Shown one piece after another: positions 52,201 to 61,589 of a stretch of 64,000 nt of DNA (the stretch's first letter is position 1; each line of letters starts with the position of its first letter). The notes under the pieces were generated by a model. It had not been told where the DNA came from, searched no databases, and was given only the letters and a program-made list of their open reading frames with translations. The translations under genes were made by a program, and so were the position numbers. Source of the stretch: Aulostomus chinensis (Eukaryota; Chordata; Actinopteri; Syngnathiformes; Aulostomidae); the NCBI GenBank assembly GCA_037954235.1, contig JBBMOA010000014.1, positions 24,838,273 through 24,902,272 on the forward strand, read 5' to 3'.

Positions 52201-55200
52201 CTCGACCTGAAACACAAACACAGCAGAGGGAAAAGTGAGAATTACGTAATATTACAAAGAGACTACTGTTGACTTGCTAGCTAATTAGCAAATGAGCAGC
52301 CATGATACAAAACACTTTGGTAATTCCTTGTCATTTTCTCTAAAAGTTTCCTTTATTCAACTTGTTTTCTTTAGATTTCTTTAGAACATCTTTAGATGTT
52401 AGAATCAAACATGGTGGTTTGGGCTTCTAGTTAGGATGCCATCTCAGGCACTTCCAGCTGGGGGGAGGCTGCAGGGCAGACTGAGGACCAGGTGGAGGGC
52501 CGATATCTCCACGCTGGGATGGGATCACCAGAACGTCGCCCCAGTCAGAGCTGGTTGATGGAGATGGGGAAGAGGAAGTCTGGGGTTCCTTGTTGGAACT
52601 GCTACCTTCACAACCTGACTTCTTTTTAGTGGTTTTAGATGGATGGTGGGTGGGCAGGACACCTTTTGGCAAAAATTCAGTTTTCATATATTTGCAAAGT
52701 CAAAACATCAACAACTGAGTACCGGATGACACGATTGTGAAATCTTTAAAAAAAAAAAAATAGACAACAGTCTTTATGAATGTCTGTCACCTAAAAATGT
52801 GTATGTATCGGACAATAGAACAAATCACAGTTTACGAGAGGTTCCAAAAGACTACACAATGTAGAAGTTCCCAAGATCAAATAATCTCATAACCTTGATA
52901 ATGTGTACTTCTCAGTGTTAACACAACGCTGATATTTACTGCAGTGTTATGACCTCCAGTAGAGCAGATTCTTCTAATGTGACCCTGGATGGTAACTTTT
53001 CTGTTGTCTAATACAACTGACTAGGGCAGTAGGCCTCATGAGAGAAACGTGATTCAAATCCTTAAGGACAAAAATCATCATTACATTTTATCAAAATTCT
53101 TTTCTTTTTATTTTTTTTAAACAGACAAACAAAAAAGTAATGTATGTCACACGACTGGACGTAAATATGAAGGGGTTCCTCAGCATGAAGGTCAGGAAAG
53201 AAATTGGGTGTTTTCCAAGTTTTTTCAATTCTAATCCCTGTAACAGTGACGTGATTTGTGTTGGCATCAATTACACTGAGTTAGTTCAAACTATAACTGT
53301 TAATAAAAACTACAAGACTCCTCCAAAATGTACCTTCATTGCCTCCAACAGGATAAGGATGTACTGATTCAAAATTTAAATTTATCTTTCCATTTGTGGG
53401 CAAAAAAAGTGCAAGGAGTGGGTTGGAGCTTGAACCAGAACCAACCTGATTAACCTGGGAGGTCACAACCCAAAAAGTCTGAGAACCACTGACCTAGCCA
53501 TTGTAAAAGTTCAAGTCTCCAAAGAGTCTGTTCTGAGAAGCAGGACCCAGAAATGTTTGGCTTTCCTGGAAGCTACAGCTCAAACATTTGAAATCAGAGA
53601 TTCGGGGTGAAATTCTTTTTTTAACCTCTGTTCAGAAAGTCAAAATGTATTAGTTTACTGAAGGTTCAGGGGTTGTTTTTCACTGATTGGGCACTCCTCA
53701 ATGCAGGAAACTACCGATTAGCAGTTACTTTTATGATGAAATATTAATCATTACGAACCTTCAGAAGATATGGAGTGAGTGGTTAATGCTATGTTTTCAC
53801 TGCCAAAGACTTTGAAATATGTGAACAAACAGCCAGTTAGAGTATCAAAATCAAGAGACGCATAACTAACAAGAAAAATGCTTTACAGTGACATTAGAAA
53901 AGCACTGTTTTTCAATCCGAACAGTAGGAAGGCCAGCTTCTAAAGACAAGACTTAAAGGCTATAAAAATACTTAAAAAGGTGCTTTCCAAGCCAGTGGCG
54001 TGATATCAAAACAAACCACCCTGGGTTTGTCTGAGGGCTGACACCTGGAATAACACATCTGTCAGAGGGAGGTACAGTGAACTCAAGTGTTGGTGTATCT
54101 CTGGAGAGGACCCATGACACGATGGTCAACGAGAGCTATTAAATCGAGCATGTCTGAAGTGATAGATATGTGTAAAAAGGTGAATGCTGTCGAGACATGA
54201 GATGCTCCAAACAGCACAGCTCACAGTGAAAAGAAGTGCAGCGAGAACCCGCTTGGCAGTTGGCACATTAACACACGAGAGCCAAGCTCTGCACTTGATT
54301 ACGAGCTCTCAATTTGACCTGTGAGAGGGGGCTGGATGACTGAACAGCAGAGGTATGTGTACATCAACAGACCATTACGTCTTATATGGTCTTCAACCTC
54401 AGGGCAGAAAAACAGAGCCCAGATAGCACTGATCAGAGCCTCTTTCCATTTAAATAAATCCAGTTGGTTTAGGCAGTTCAGTGTGAGGGGTTTTACGATG
54501 GCTGGCTATGTTTCTGACATGCTCCTGATATGGTAGTGGAGGGAGAGTCCAACACTGACAAACACATTCACTGGAGGTTACAATTTCTAAAATGGATGCA
54601 AAATACCCCAGTAACACAGGAACTGCAAAACAATTCTCTCTGCACAACAGCGTGATGAATATATATAAATAACTGTGGGGTGAAGGCCCTGCATGCACAT
54701 TTGACTAAGTGGCTATCTTTCTACATGTGAGAAACTGTTACATGTAATGAGGATTGTTATATTGTTTGTTGAAGCACCAAGACCATATGTAGACAGAGTA
54801 GATTATAAATTTCACTTGTATCCAACCATTTCACTTTGGTTAATTAAGCAAATCCTCACCACTTATTTAGTGGGTGCGCTGAAAAAAAATTCCAGCATGC
54901 GTACAAAGTTCAGGCTATGGAATACAATAACGTGGCTCACACTACTGTAGAAGGAGGTGAAACATAATCATAATATTTGGATTTTGCAAGAGGGATGTGT
55001 GCATTCTGGTGCAAATATCATGTCCTTCGTTCTGGTGCAACTATCACACCCTTCGTTCACTAGGTGTGCTAGAGAGCAGATATTTACTTATGATGTTGCT
55101 GTTCAGCATTTCAATACAAGACAGTGTAATTTTAATGTAAATCAAACGATGTATGTTCCATCACCTACGTCCTGTAACCACAAGGTGGCGCAATGAAATT

Positions 55201-58200
55201 AAATAAATTCCTTAACTTCCTTCTGGAGATGTTTTCAGGCATTCAGGCACTCTCATCAAACATACAAGGTTTTATCTGACCGTCGCGAATCCAGTTAGAA
55301 CACTTACCTGTTCTACATCAAAATAACAAACTCGCTAACCTCGCCATGGTAACACTGACTAACGAAAACTCAGTCTTCAGAGTAACCCAGCACCATGTTC
55401 TTAAGGGGTTTCTCAACCCAATATGAGATGGAGCTGGTCCACTGACTGGGAGGAGTACATCAAAGTATAAACAGTTAACAAGCATGTCATTTCCCGTTGC
55501 CACCAGGTGGCCCTATAACTTCACTGTTTGGTAAAAATTGGTCTCGTAATTTTTTGCTTAATCCTGCTGATGAACAAACAAGTGACACCAAAAAAAAAAG
55601 ACCTTTGGTGGGGATAATAGTGATTCTGTTCGTGTGTGTGTGTGTGTGTGTGTGCGTGCGTGCATGCGTGTTGGGGGGGTGGGAGGTACAGGACAGTGAC
55701 TTGCCCTGATAATGAGATCAGCCACTGGTTTAGCACATTCAAATGAAAGACACAGCTTGTTTCTGCTGCAGACTGCCCAGGACAGCCAAGACACTGTTTG
55801 TTCTGGGCTCTCAAACGTATGCACATCTGGCCCTCTGTCTGAAAACAGATTGCTTGATGACATTATTAATAGATAGGTACATACTGCTGTGTATACAGAG
55901 CATAAAGAAGGCAGTTTTCAGAGTCAATAACTCATTAGAACATCTGCAGGCCAGCCGAGCCTGGCTTTTATTCAAAGCAGCATAACAGGATCAAGGTTCC
56001 ACTTTAAAAATATGACGAGCTTTGCTAATAACCAACAGACTCAAGTGCCAGCATGAAGCAAAACAAAAGGGGCGAATAAAGGAAGACACACAACATCAAC
56101 AACAAGAGATTTATATTTCTTCTCTAAACATTTTTCACCATGTCAACCCAATCAGCCTCAGCCATACCATGTCCTTTGTTTACCATCTTCCTCTGGGCTA
56201 TAATCAGTGAAACTGCAGCCATCCTGAATGCCAGAGTAGCCTCAAAAATAGCCTCCTGTCTCTTTGTGGGACATGAAGGGAAGGATGTGGTGGTGATGAG
56301 GGCAAGGAATGTCTCTTTTCTGCTGACAGATGTCCTGTGCAGTTTGCTGACAAGGGCACTGAACTCAGACCTCATGGCACTGCCTTCACACATCATACTG
56401 AGTGTTCATTGCTGTTTGACAAGCCAGCAGCACCCACAAACACAAACTCAACCCATATTTGACCTCAGCTTGAAGACAGACAAGTTCTACCCTTTACAGA
56501 GATCCTGTATAAATACAATAAATCACTGTTAGCTTAGTGCTGTGAATGTTAGTGGCATTGATGGAGCTGAACTCCCAAGAGATGGTATTAAATAATTTAA
56601 TTTTTTCTAATGTTTTAGCCATGCACCCTAGAACCACTGCCTGATAGATGGCAATGTCAAATTTTAGGCCCGACCACATTTTGGCTTTTCCAAGATACAT
56701 TACAATCAGTATATATGCTCACTTATGTGCGCCAATAAGAAGAGATGATGCTTTGGTTAGAAATGGAGTTGTTAGACTGTGCTGACCTGCAACCCCCACC
56801 TTGAACACACTAACCCTATACCTTCTGAGTTCACTCAATATTCCTTCCAGCATTCCATATTCCTGCCTCCAAAATCCCATTTCCTAGAACAGAAAACTAT
56901 TTGAATATTTACATCTCCTTCCACGACAAACCACTTTTACAATGAATCATTGCCAGTGCCAATGTTTTGCACTCCTGGAATAGTCAAAATAAATCTTGCC
57001 CACAAAAGTTCTCAATCGATTCCATAACAGAATAAATCTCTTTACCTGCAGTTAATTTGTGGCAGCGTGTAGGAACAGAGATGTGTTTTGTGTGCCTGGT
57101 ACTGGTACGGTAAGAGCCAGCAATGTTGCAGTACATATAAAATGTCATTCTGGCAAACTAAACATGTGCATGAGGTGCATGACCAGATGTGTTTTGTAAA
57201 ATAGGATTATTTAAGTTTATTGAGAGAAAGGACTTTAAGTCCACGAAGACCTTAAATATAACCTGAGCTATGAGTGGAATCTTAAGAATTTTAATTAGAA
57301 CCAGGATATGTTTCTAGCCAATACTCTAACCCTCTCATCAAACTGTGGGCCCGGTCCTTTTTTGTTATGCATTGCTTTATTAATCCAACATACAAAAGAA
57401 AAGACAAGCAGTTCATAAATTGATCATTTTGGCCTCTAACAACAATCGGTTAAACTGACAGGCATCACTGCCCACATCACAAAAGTATGCTTAGATGAAA
57501 AGAAGTATAAATATAATAGATTATAACAGCAGTTAGGAAAGTTAGTCAGTTCCTGCTGAAGATAGTTGAGTTATGCTGCAGATAGAGGGCCTGTCACTTT
57601 GAATTACAATGTCTCATTTTCTTAGAATGTGGGAAAACACTAATAATTCACACTGTAAAAACCTGTTCTTCCAACATACACAGTTAATTAGTACAAGGAA
57701 AGCTTTAAGTAGTTTTCTGACATCAAGAAAGTGACAACTTGTTCATAGCTGTGGGGGAGATGTGGCCAACATTTTTGATAGAACTGTCAACGTCCCAAAA
57801 AACTTTTATTGCACAGCCCACGCAGCAGATAGAAACATGAAAAAATGCTTAAACTATTGGCTTCAATGGAAAATGAATTGCCCTCATGCCCCCTGGATAT
57901 CAAAAATAATGCCTAAAATGATGTGGACTTCTTGTCAGGGCTTCAACAGTCAAACAAAGCTTTTGTTCCATTTGGTCTAAATGGATGAAAGTAAATACAG
58001 AGAAACTATATGCTTCCTTCTGTGCATTGTCAAAAAAATAGATATTGCAGGATTACATGTGACATTCAGCTCACAAAAAAGTAGGTAAAGTAGACTCACA
58101 TGGGAGCTTACAATGTCAATAAAATTACCAACATACAAACAACAAACTGCATCAGGCAGTACACAGGTTTATGAGTGTACCTCAGTACGTTGCCTTTGAG

Positions 58201-60184
58201 TCCATCTTTATGACCTCACAAATGGAGACATCATTAGAAAGACAGATGTTGGTAATAAGAGGCTTTCATTGCCCCCTCCCCTCCACTAAGGAGCTGAAGG
58301 TTTAGAAATGTACTGCAGGCCTTATCACTTGTTACACGTTTGATCATATTTTGGAGATGGGTAGAAATAGGTTAACGTAGCTCTTTATCTAGTTAATATA
58401 AATATTTCAGTGAGAGACCTTTATAAATCAGCTCCTTTGCTCTGAGACCTGCTCCAAAAGAGCATAAATAAATAGAGAGCACTAATCCTGACTTAATTTA
58501 TCCCATCATGCCATTCCAACGAGCTTGAGGCTGTCACACATAATTCACAATATTGAGAAAATCAAACAAAGCTTCAACATTCCTCCCTTGTTCCTGGTAC
58601 CACAAGCTACCTTTTGAACTTAAATCTAACTCAGCAAAAACAAAACAAAAAAACAAAACAAAACAGATGTCCAGGTGGGTTATAACAAGACACACCATAG
58701 CCAAAGTGGCAGCAAAATGAACTCTGAGGCACTTCAAGTCAGCTAGACAAATGTGTTAAGTCTGTTCCATGACCAATTTACTTAGTGAGTTTACAGTGAA
58801 ATGTCTTTAAGCGCAGCCAGGAAGAGAAAAGTGTTAATAGTCTTTCAAGAGATCTAATCATACAGGTGAGAATTCCAGAGTGACAGACTTCTCTAATGTT
58901 CAGAGGAATTATAATCTCACCGTCAGATGCAAACAGGTCCTCTGGTGCTGCTCCTTGTTGTAGATGTGGTATTCAGTGACCAACATTAACTAGTAAATGC
59001 TTCCAATATCAAACCAGAGGGCTGCAGTCCAACTGGGCAATGTTCGCTCTAGTAGCTTAAAGACTTAAAATGTTCTGAATTCTAGTCACTACAATCACAT
59101 ACTTGTACGGTAACGGGGTGAGTATGCTCACAACTAAGCTATTAGTTTCACTCCTCTCATCTGAACTTTGGACCCCCTTTTGGGTCAATACAGAAATGAC
59201 GGCCAAAAATGAAGCAGGGACAAAGCTCCTGTCTAACAGGTGCTGATATTTTACCATATCAAATGAACCAGCAAGGTCTTTCATGGTAAATCATTACACA
59301 GGCAAAAGAGACGTGAGGTTAACAGATCTGATTGGGCGGTACTGTGGTTAGGTATCCCTCTCATGGGCATTTCACTCATTTAGCAAGGTCATGGCACAGA
59401 AAAAGAATTAAATAAAGTTCAACCGAGTGTCACATTTTTGGAGAAACTTGACACACAATTCTGAAATGAAAACAACAGATTCAGCCAAATGTGCCACATG
59501 CTTTGGCAGCACAGATCAGCCCAGTCTGAAGCGTGGCTGCCTGTCCAGATGTGCTCAATGTAGGGCTGAACCATTACCCAACTTATATTTTGATTAATTT
59601 AATATGATAGTGGCTTCCAATGATTATGAAAACACGATAAAGATGATTATTATTTCATAAACATACTCTCATTTTGTGATGGGATGACAGCAAGAGCCTT
59701 TGGCCAACAAGAAAAATAAACTCAGTCCAACTGTTTGGAAAGACTCTGGCGTCAAGGAGTTAGAAAAGGAACACTAACAAAAAAGCAAGAATGATTATTA
59801 ATTATGTTCAACAAAGATTTTTACATAATTTTAAGGTTAAAGAACAAAATCATCTAGAACAAACAGAAAACACTCAATTCCCTGAGGAGGCTATGTGGAC
59901 ACAATACAATACAGTACAGTAATATTGCAATAGGTTTATAAATCCAAAATACCATCAAGATGATTTCCAGAAGCTGAAATCTACTCAAGTATTTAGTATC
60001 CAGAAAACAGCTTATAGTTAAACCACTGCCAGTGGAGCAGTCTTCAGGTTCAACACGTTCATCCAGATCGCCTCTGAGTTACTCACTCGTTCCTTGTAAT
60101 ATTACCTATCTTCCTTCCTATCTTTCCACCAAACGTATCAAAGAAGTTCATTAGTTTTTTGAGATATTCCTCAAAAAAACAACC

Positions 60185-60215
<31 letters not shown>

Positions 60216-61585
60216 GCAGACACACCCTGGCAATTCCATTACCTCCTTGACGTAATCATGATCTTTTTTTTGCCATAAGTGAGCAGCCCTATCTCTGGAT
60301 GAAATTATTCAACGATTAGCAACAGCCTTAAAAAAGCAGAATGTGCAAGTGTTCTCAACAGAAGTTGGTAGGTGTTCCTGGTGAGCAGAGGCCCAAAAGC
60401 CATACACATGGTTATTATAATGCCTTTTGTCAGTGTACCACCGTCTCTGCCTCTTTGTCTTTCTTGCTTCACTCACGCTAAACTGACAAGTCATAGAAAG
60501 TGTCACTCTATCGACTGATCAAAATTATTATCAAATAATCCTCATATCAAGAGCATTTTTACCTCACAAACAGGAAACCAGCATAAGCGATCATCTATAT
60601 ACTGTGGGCATTCATTTTATACTCTTAAGCTGTTTATTATAGTTGTTAATAGTTTTACTACTGTTTTGTTTAAAACATACTGTATGGCCAGCCAAATCAA
60701 ACTTATACAATTTGACCTCCAGGCTTGACTTTGGGCAACACTACTCTATCCTATTATCAACCCAAAGGAAAAGCTGATAACACACAACAGCACAGCAGAA
60801 TGTCTAAGCAGTCGGCACCTTGTGTTGATTTATATGGCAGCAATGAACGAGATAATAGCAGCGCCCTGATGACCACACTGATGATTATGCAAACATAAAG
60901 TGCAAATTATGTTGCAGCCTACTTCACCAGCGAGCAATCATTGTTTGTGACCCAAAGGAGGAGCCTTTTTCCTAATTTTTTTGGACACCTTTAGAGAGAC
61001 TTGAGTACAATAACGATTAGACATTTACAGTACGTTGATGTAATTGTGAACAGTTAGCAAAGTTCCCTTCTTTACTGTTACACCTTTTCTACTTATTGAC
61101 CTGATAAACCTTCCAGTTTTGAGGAGTGACTTTTTGTAAAAATTGTATGTGTATATTTCTTATCGTTTTTTTTTTTAATGTTACATTTTAGATTTTGCTT
61201 GAAATGAACAACTTACTGGAGAAAATTTATATGATAAAGATTGAGGATTTAAAAAAAAAAGAAAAAAGACAGCTACAACTACTTCAGCCTTGCAGCTAAA
61301 AGTCTACACACACATACACACACACCACCTAAATTCTCAGCTGTCTCTGAAACACTAACAGTCTGTTGGACTATTTACCTTGGTTATGAGCAGAGGCTCT
61401 CGATGCTCCACTCCCCCTCTGAGAGTAAATCCCCATGGTGCACCTCCTGAAAGAAATATATCCACCAGCTTCCAGCCTTCCCCATCTCTGCTCCTCTGTT
61501 CCACATCTCCTGGTTTCTGCATCACATGCCAAAGTCTCTGTGCTTCTATGTAGTGTGGGTCATTCTTATAATGTTCGGCATCCAT
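28403..61585 (-). CDS. shroom2: Shroom2, full-length gene model (10 coding exons, 1,661 residues)
   Basis: Shroom2 is an F-actin-binding scaffold that recruits Rho-associated kinase to apical junctions and the cortex, activating myosin II and changing epithelial cell shape; it also affects pigment-organelle placement. Coding exons, all minus strand: 61,585-61,379; 52,206-52,058; 41,337-41,215; 40,822-38,356; 36,523-36,342; 33,302-32,733; 32,221-31,646; 29,349-29,184; 29,033-28,761; 28,675-28,403. Every junction is GT-AG and phases agree, totalling 4,986 bases including stop; I recall human SHROOM2 as 1,616 residues. Domains: PDZ about 39-118; polyproline PPPPPPP segment before RSDSF; ASD1 about 672-757; an SEPxKxxEVGI motif near 825; second proline-rich part in exon 33,302-32,733; ASD2 coiled coil about 1,355-1,655. 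Gene size is about 36 kb including leader exon and 3' UTR. Junctions are inferred from sequence, not transcripts. Confidence 0.95.
28761..29033 (-). CDS. shroom2: shroom2 exon, central ASD2
   Basis: The 91 codons start QELIDSLSKKLQVLREARES, include CKPNELDKFRMFVGDLDKVV and LLLSLSGRLARVENALNSLE, and end EER before a consensus GTGAGT donor. Both boundaries are phase 0. These are the hallmark ASD2 sequences shared by all Shroom proteins. Confidence 0.97.
29184..29349 (-). CDS. shroom2: shroom2 exon, ASD2 N-terminal part
   Basis: It begins with one base completing a split Arg codon after the 'ttatattctag' acceptor. It encodes EKEDSMAAAG..., then STYYSTSAPKAELLIKMKDM, an acidic run (QEQNEEDSEDELDIDL), and ends ANKK before GTATCA. 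The segment YYSTSAPKAELL is diagnostic of Shroom ASD2. An internal ATG makes the exon look like a separate small gene, but it is not. Confidence 0.95.
29350..31645 (-). other. shroom2: shroom2 intron
   Basis: This 2.3-kb AT-rich intron separates two ASD2 exons. I see no conserved coding block or recognisable mobile element. Confidence 0.75.
31646..32221 (-). CDS. shroom2: shroom2 exon, start of ASD2 region
   Basis: It reads KEHVIENQNTTVKKVPIRIV after the acceptor 'ctctcatatttcag', continues through a variable linker, and reaches the conserved block EELARDIMGKDKSLADILD, KMKTTMDLMEGIFPQGEQLL. It ends EE plus AG at a GTCAGC donor. The NTTVKKVPI and KTTMDLMEGIFP motifs match vertebrate SHROOM2. 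Phases are 2 in and 2 out. Confidence 0.95.
32733..33302 (-). CDS. shroom2: shroom2 proline-rich exon
   Basis: Entered in phase 2 after 'ctgtgtttgtcag', it encodes a Pro/Ser-rich region with a PAPPPPPTTG block and ends with the conserved string RSPSPQFSPQRLSDKPPVSV then QDEDSIR. The end matches mammalian SHROOM2 (RSPSPQFxPQ...). A second acceptor 12 bases inside the exon could remove four codons in frame. Confidence 0.92.
33303..36341 (-). other. shroom2: shroom2 intron
   Basis: This 3-kb intron has ordinary AT-rich composition with short poly-T runs (for example 34,073-34,091). No exon-like segment flanked by consistent splice sites was found. Confidence 0.7.
36342..36523 (-). CDS. shroom2: shroom2 small exon after the central exon
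   Basis: The only acceptor giving an open frame is 'gttggttagagacag' before 36,523. It joins in phase 0 to the central exon and reads ELGSWNKRKALFCRFSRHIR, then ITKDVYALLYRQE, and leaves as ACA AG before GTGAGT (phase 2), which fits the next exon. The peptide is not one I recognise from mammals, so this exon rests on splice sites and phase rather than homology. Confidence 0.72.
36524..38355 (-). other. shroom2: shroom2 intron containing a decayed 'gacttggacttgactc' repeat
   Basis: The part nearest the central exon (about 38,035-38,270) is built of diverged short motifs such as 'gacttggacttgactc' and 'actcgagtc', resembling a dispersed fish repeat. Because these lack stops in the exon's frame, the reading frame runs on to 37,972. 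The remainder of the intron shows nothing notable. Confidence 0.6.
38356..40822 (-). CDS. shroom2: shroom2 large central exon with ASD1
   Basis: This 2,467-base exon follows 'ttttaacttctag' and ends GGGCAG before GTGAGA. It starts SSSTDLSSGWEQTNLRRV and then QFSSLGSMDSLEH, KRDSAYSSFSTSSGTPDYTL and a PPPPPPPTRSDSFAVTK run, all typical of SHROOM2. ASD1 (actin binding) includes RRSDRFATTLRSEIQMRRAK and TYKDNLKEAQARVLKATSFR. Later conserved motifs are RKRFPTEKKVKSFSEPDK and LGTFAEYEARW, then GRYRSADNILD and RSRSSPSADFYGQ. The frame remains open for another 128 codons past the donor, into an intronic repeat. Confidence 0.97.
41215..41337 (-). CDS. shroom2: shroom2 exon linking PDZ to the central region
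   Basis: The 123-base exon is phase 2 at both ends. It reads RNEPISRPHSWHSTKFNESQ, then SETAKTQSPPTQAWHTTYDA. RPHSWHxTKF is shared by vertebrate Shroom proteins. It can be joined either from the PDZ exon at 52,058 or from the alternative exon at 42,724 without changing frame. Confidence 0.95.
41420..42256 (+). mobile_element. Tc1/mariner-like transposon remnant in a shroom2 intron
   Basis: The left end reads 'tacactcaagagccacgtta' then 'ttaggtacacct'. The right end, reverse-complemented, reads 'atacacttacagttccagcc' then 'actttatcaggtatacct'. These are diverged inverted ends of an abundant teleost Tc1-like family ending in TTATTAGGTACACCT. Inside the left part, a decayed transposase N-terminus can be read (DLSGFECGMVV, then a frameshift, then ETADLL-like). 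The middle and the catalytic DDE domain are missing. At about 840 bp it is roughly half an intact element and cannot be active. Confidence 0.82.
42724..42825 (-). CDS. shroom2: alternative shroom2 exon (34 codons, in frame)
   Basis: A 102-base open segment lies between 'tcctccctgctgcccag' and an AG|GTACAG donor, phase 2 at both ends. It encodes NVKMVDIVAQKMPSENDVHV then ARSFLTKILRSSM. It fits directly before the 41,337 exon, giving ...SSMRRNEPISRPHSWH, and either after the PDZ exon or after the exon at 44,124. It does not belong to the PDZ or ASD domains. Good splice sites, perfect phase and a non-repetitive amphipathic peptide argue for a genuine coding exon; transcripts are needed to show its use. 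Confidence 0.75.
42826..44123 (-). other. shroom2: shroom2 intron between the two alternative exons
   Basis: This 1.3-kb stretch contains no further consistent exon. The region beside the 42,825 acceptor is pyrimidine-rich on the minus strand as expected for a real 3' splice site. Confidence 0.6.
44124..44203 (-). CDS. shroom2: alternative 5' shroom2 exon (PDZ-less isoform)
   Basis: This 80-base exon follows 'aggtttgttttcag' and ends ACA AG before GTGACT. It encodes EEKKSLHLKEAVVWTSCQQI then IEGLKT, entering in phase 0 and leaving in phase 2. It joins in frame to the exon at 42,825. If spliced from the PDZ exon (phase 2) it would hit a stop after eight residues, so it belongs with a separate 5' end, namely the ATG exon at 44,280-44,288. 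Confidence 0.7.
44280..44288 (-). CDS. shroom2: candidate alternative start exon of shroom2 (M-D-P)
   Basis: An ATG at 44,288 with G at -3 and G at +4 is followed by GAT CCA and then a consensus GTGAGT donor in phase 0. Splicing to 44,203 gives MDPEEKKSLHLKEAVVWTSC. Only the nine coding bases can be assigned; the untranslated part and promoter would lie upstream (about 44,289-44,450). A possible acceptor 'gatcttgtag' just before the ATG means the leader itself may be split. Confidence 0.55.
46221..46290. repeat. (GT)n microsatellite with GCGTGCATG steps
   Basis: About 20 uninterrupted GT units are followed by a GCGTGCAT interruption, more GT, then GCACGCATGT. Confidence 0.97.
47976..48035. 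repeat. perfect 30-bp tandem duplication
   Basis: The 30-base unit beginning AGGAGGATTTTTCCCATCAA occurs twice back to back with no mismatch, so the duplication is recent or gene-converted, or an assembly artefact. Confidence 0.97.
52058..52206 (-). CDS. shroom2: shroom2 exon, second half of PDZ
   Basis: Beginning in phase 0 after 'gtgtttcag', it reads VEDASKAAAVGLQVGDELVN, INEIPLSGYRQEAICLVKGS, HKTLSLVVKR and ends AG before GTAGGT. It supplies the GDELVxIN strand and the second PDZ helix (SGYRQEAICLVK), nearly as in mammals. Confidence 0.97.
55004..55055. repeat. imperfect 26-bp tandem duplication
   Basis: TTCTGGTGCAAATATCATGT... is followed at once by TTCTGGTGCAACTATCACAC..., 26 bases per unit with a few differences. 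Confidence 0.9.
55631..55670. repeat. (GT)n/(GCGT)n tract followed by G run
   Basis: About 11 GT units pass into GCGTGCGTGCATGCGTG and then TTGGGGGGG. It generates a false Cys/Val-rich frame. Confidence 0.95.
60185..60215. repeat. (AAC)n microsatellite
   Basis: About ten AAC triplets in a row within the PDZ-splitting intron. Confidence 0.97.
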
Positions 61586-61589
61586 GGCA
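61379..61589 (-). CDS. shroom2: shroom2 first coding exon, first half of PDZ
   Basis: After the acceptor 'ctttgcctccatattag' four leader bases precede ATG at 61,585 (GCC ATG G, a strong context). An in-frame TAG in the leader exon, with no ATG between, supports this start. It encodes 69 residues starting MDAEHYKNDPHYIEAQRLWH and reaching LVDIFLSGGAPWGFTLRGGV. APWGFTL is the ligand-carboxylate loop of Shroom PDZ domains. It ends LLITK before GTAAAT, phase 0. Confidence 0.95.

Larger units (their letters stand above)
52207..61378 (-). other. shroom2: shroom2 intron splitting the PDZ domain
   Basis: This 9.2-kb intron holds a Ser/Pro-rich open frame at 52,427-52,687, an imperfect 26-bp tandem repeat at 55,004-55,055, a GT tract at 55,631-55,670 and an (AAC)n tract at 60,185-60,215. 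A phrase near 53,445-53,495 ('...tctgagaaccactgac') recalls a common vertebrate repeat fragment. No PDZ or Shroom-like exon was found inside. Confidence 0.65.
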
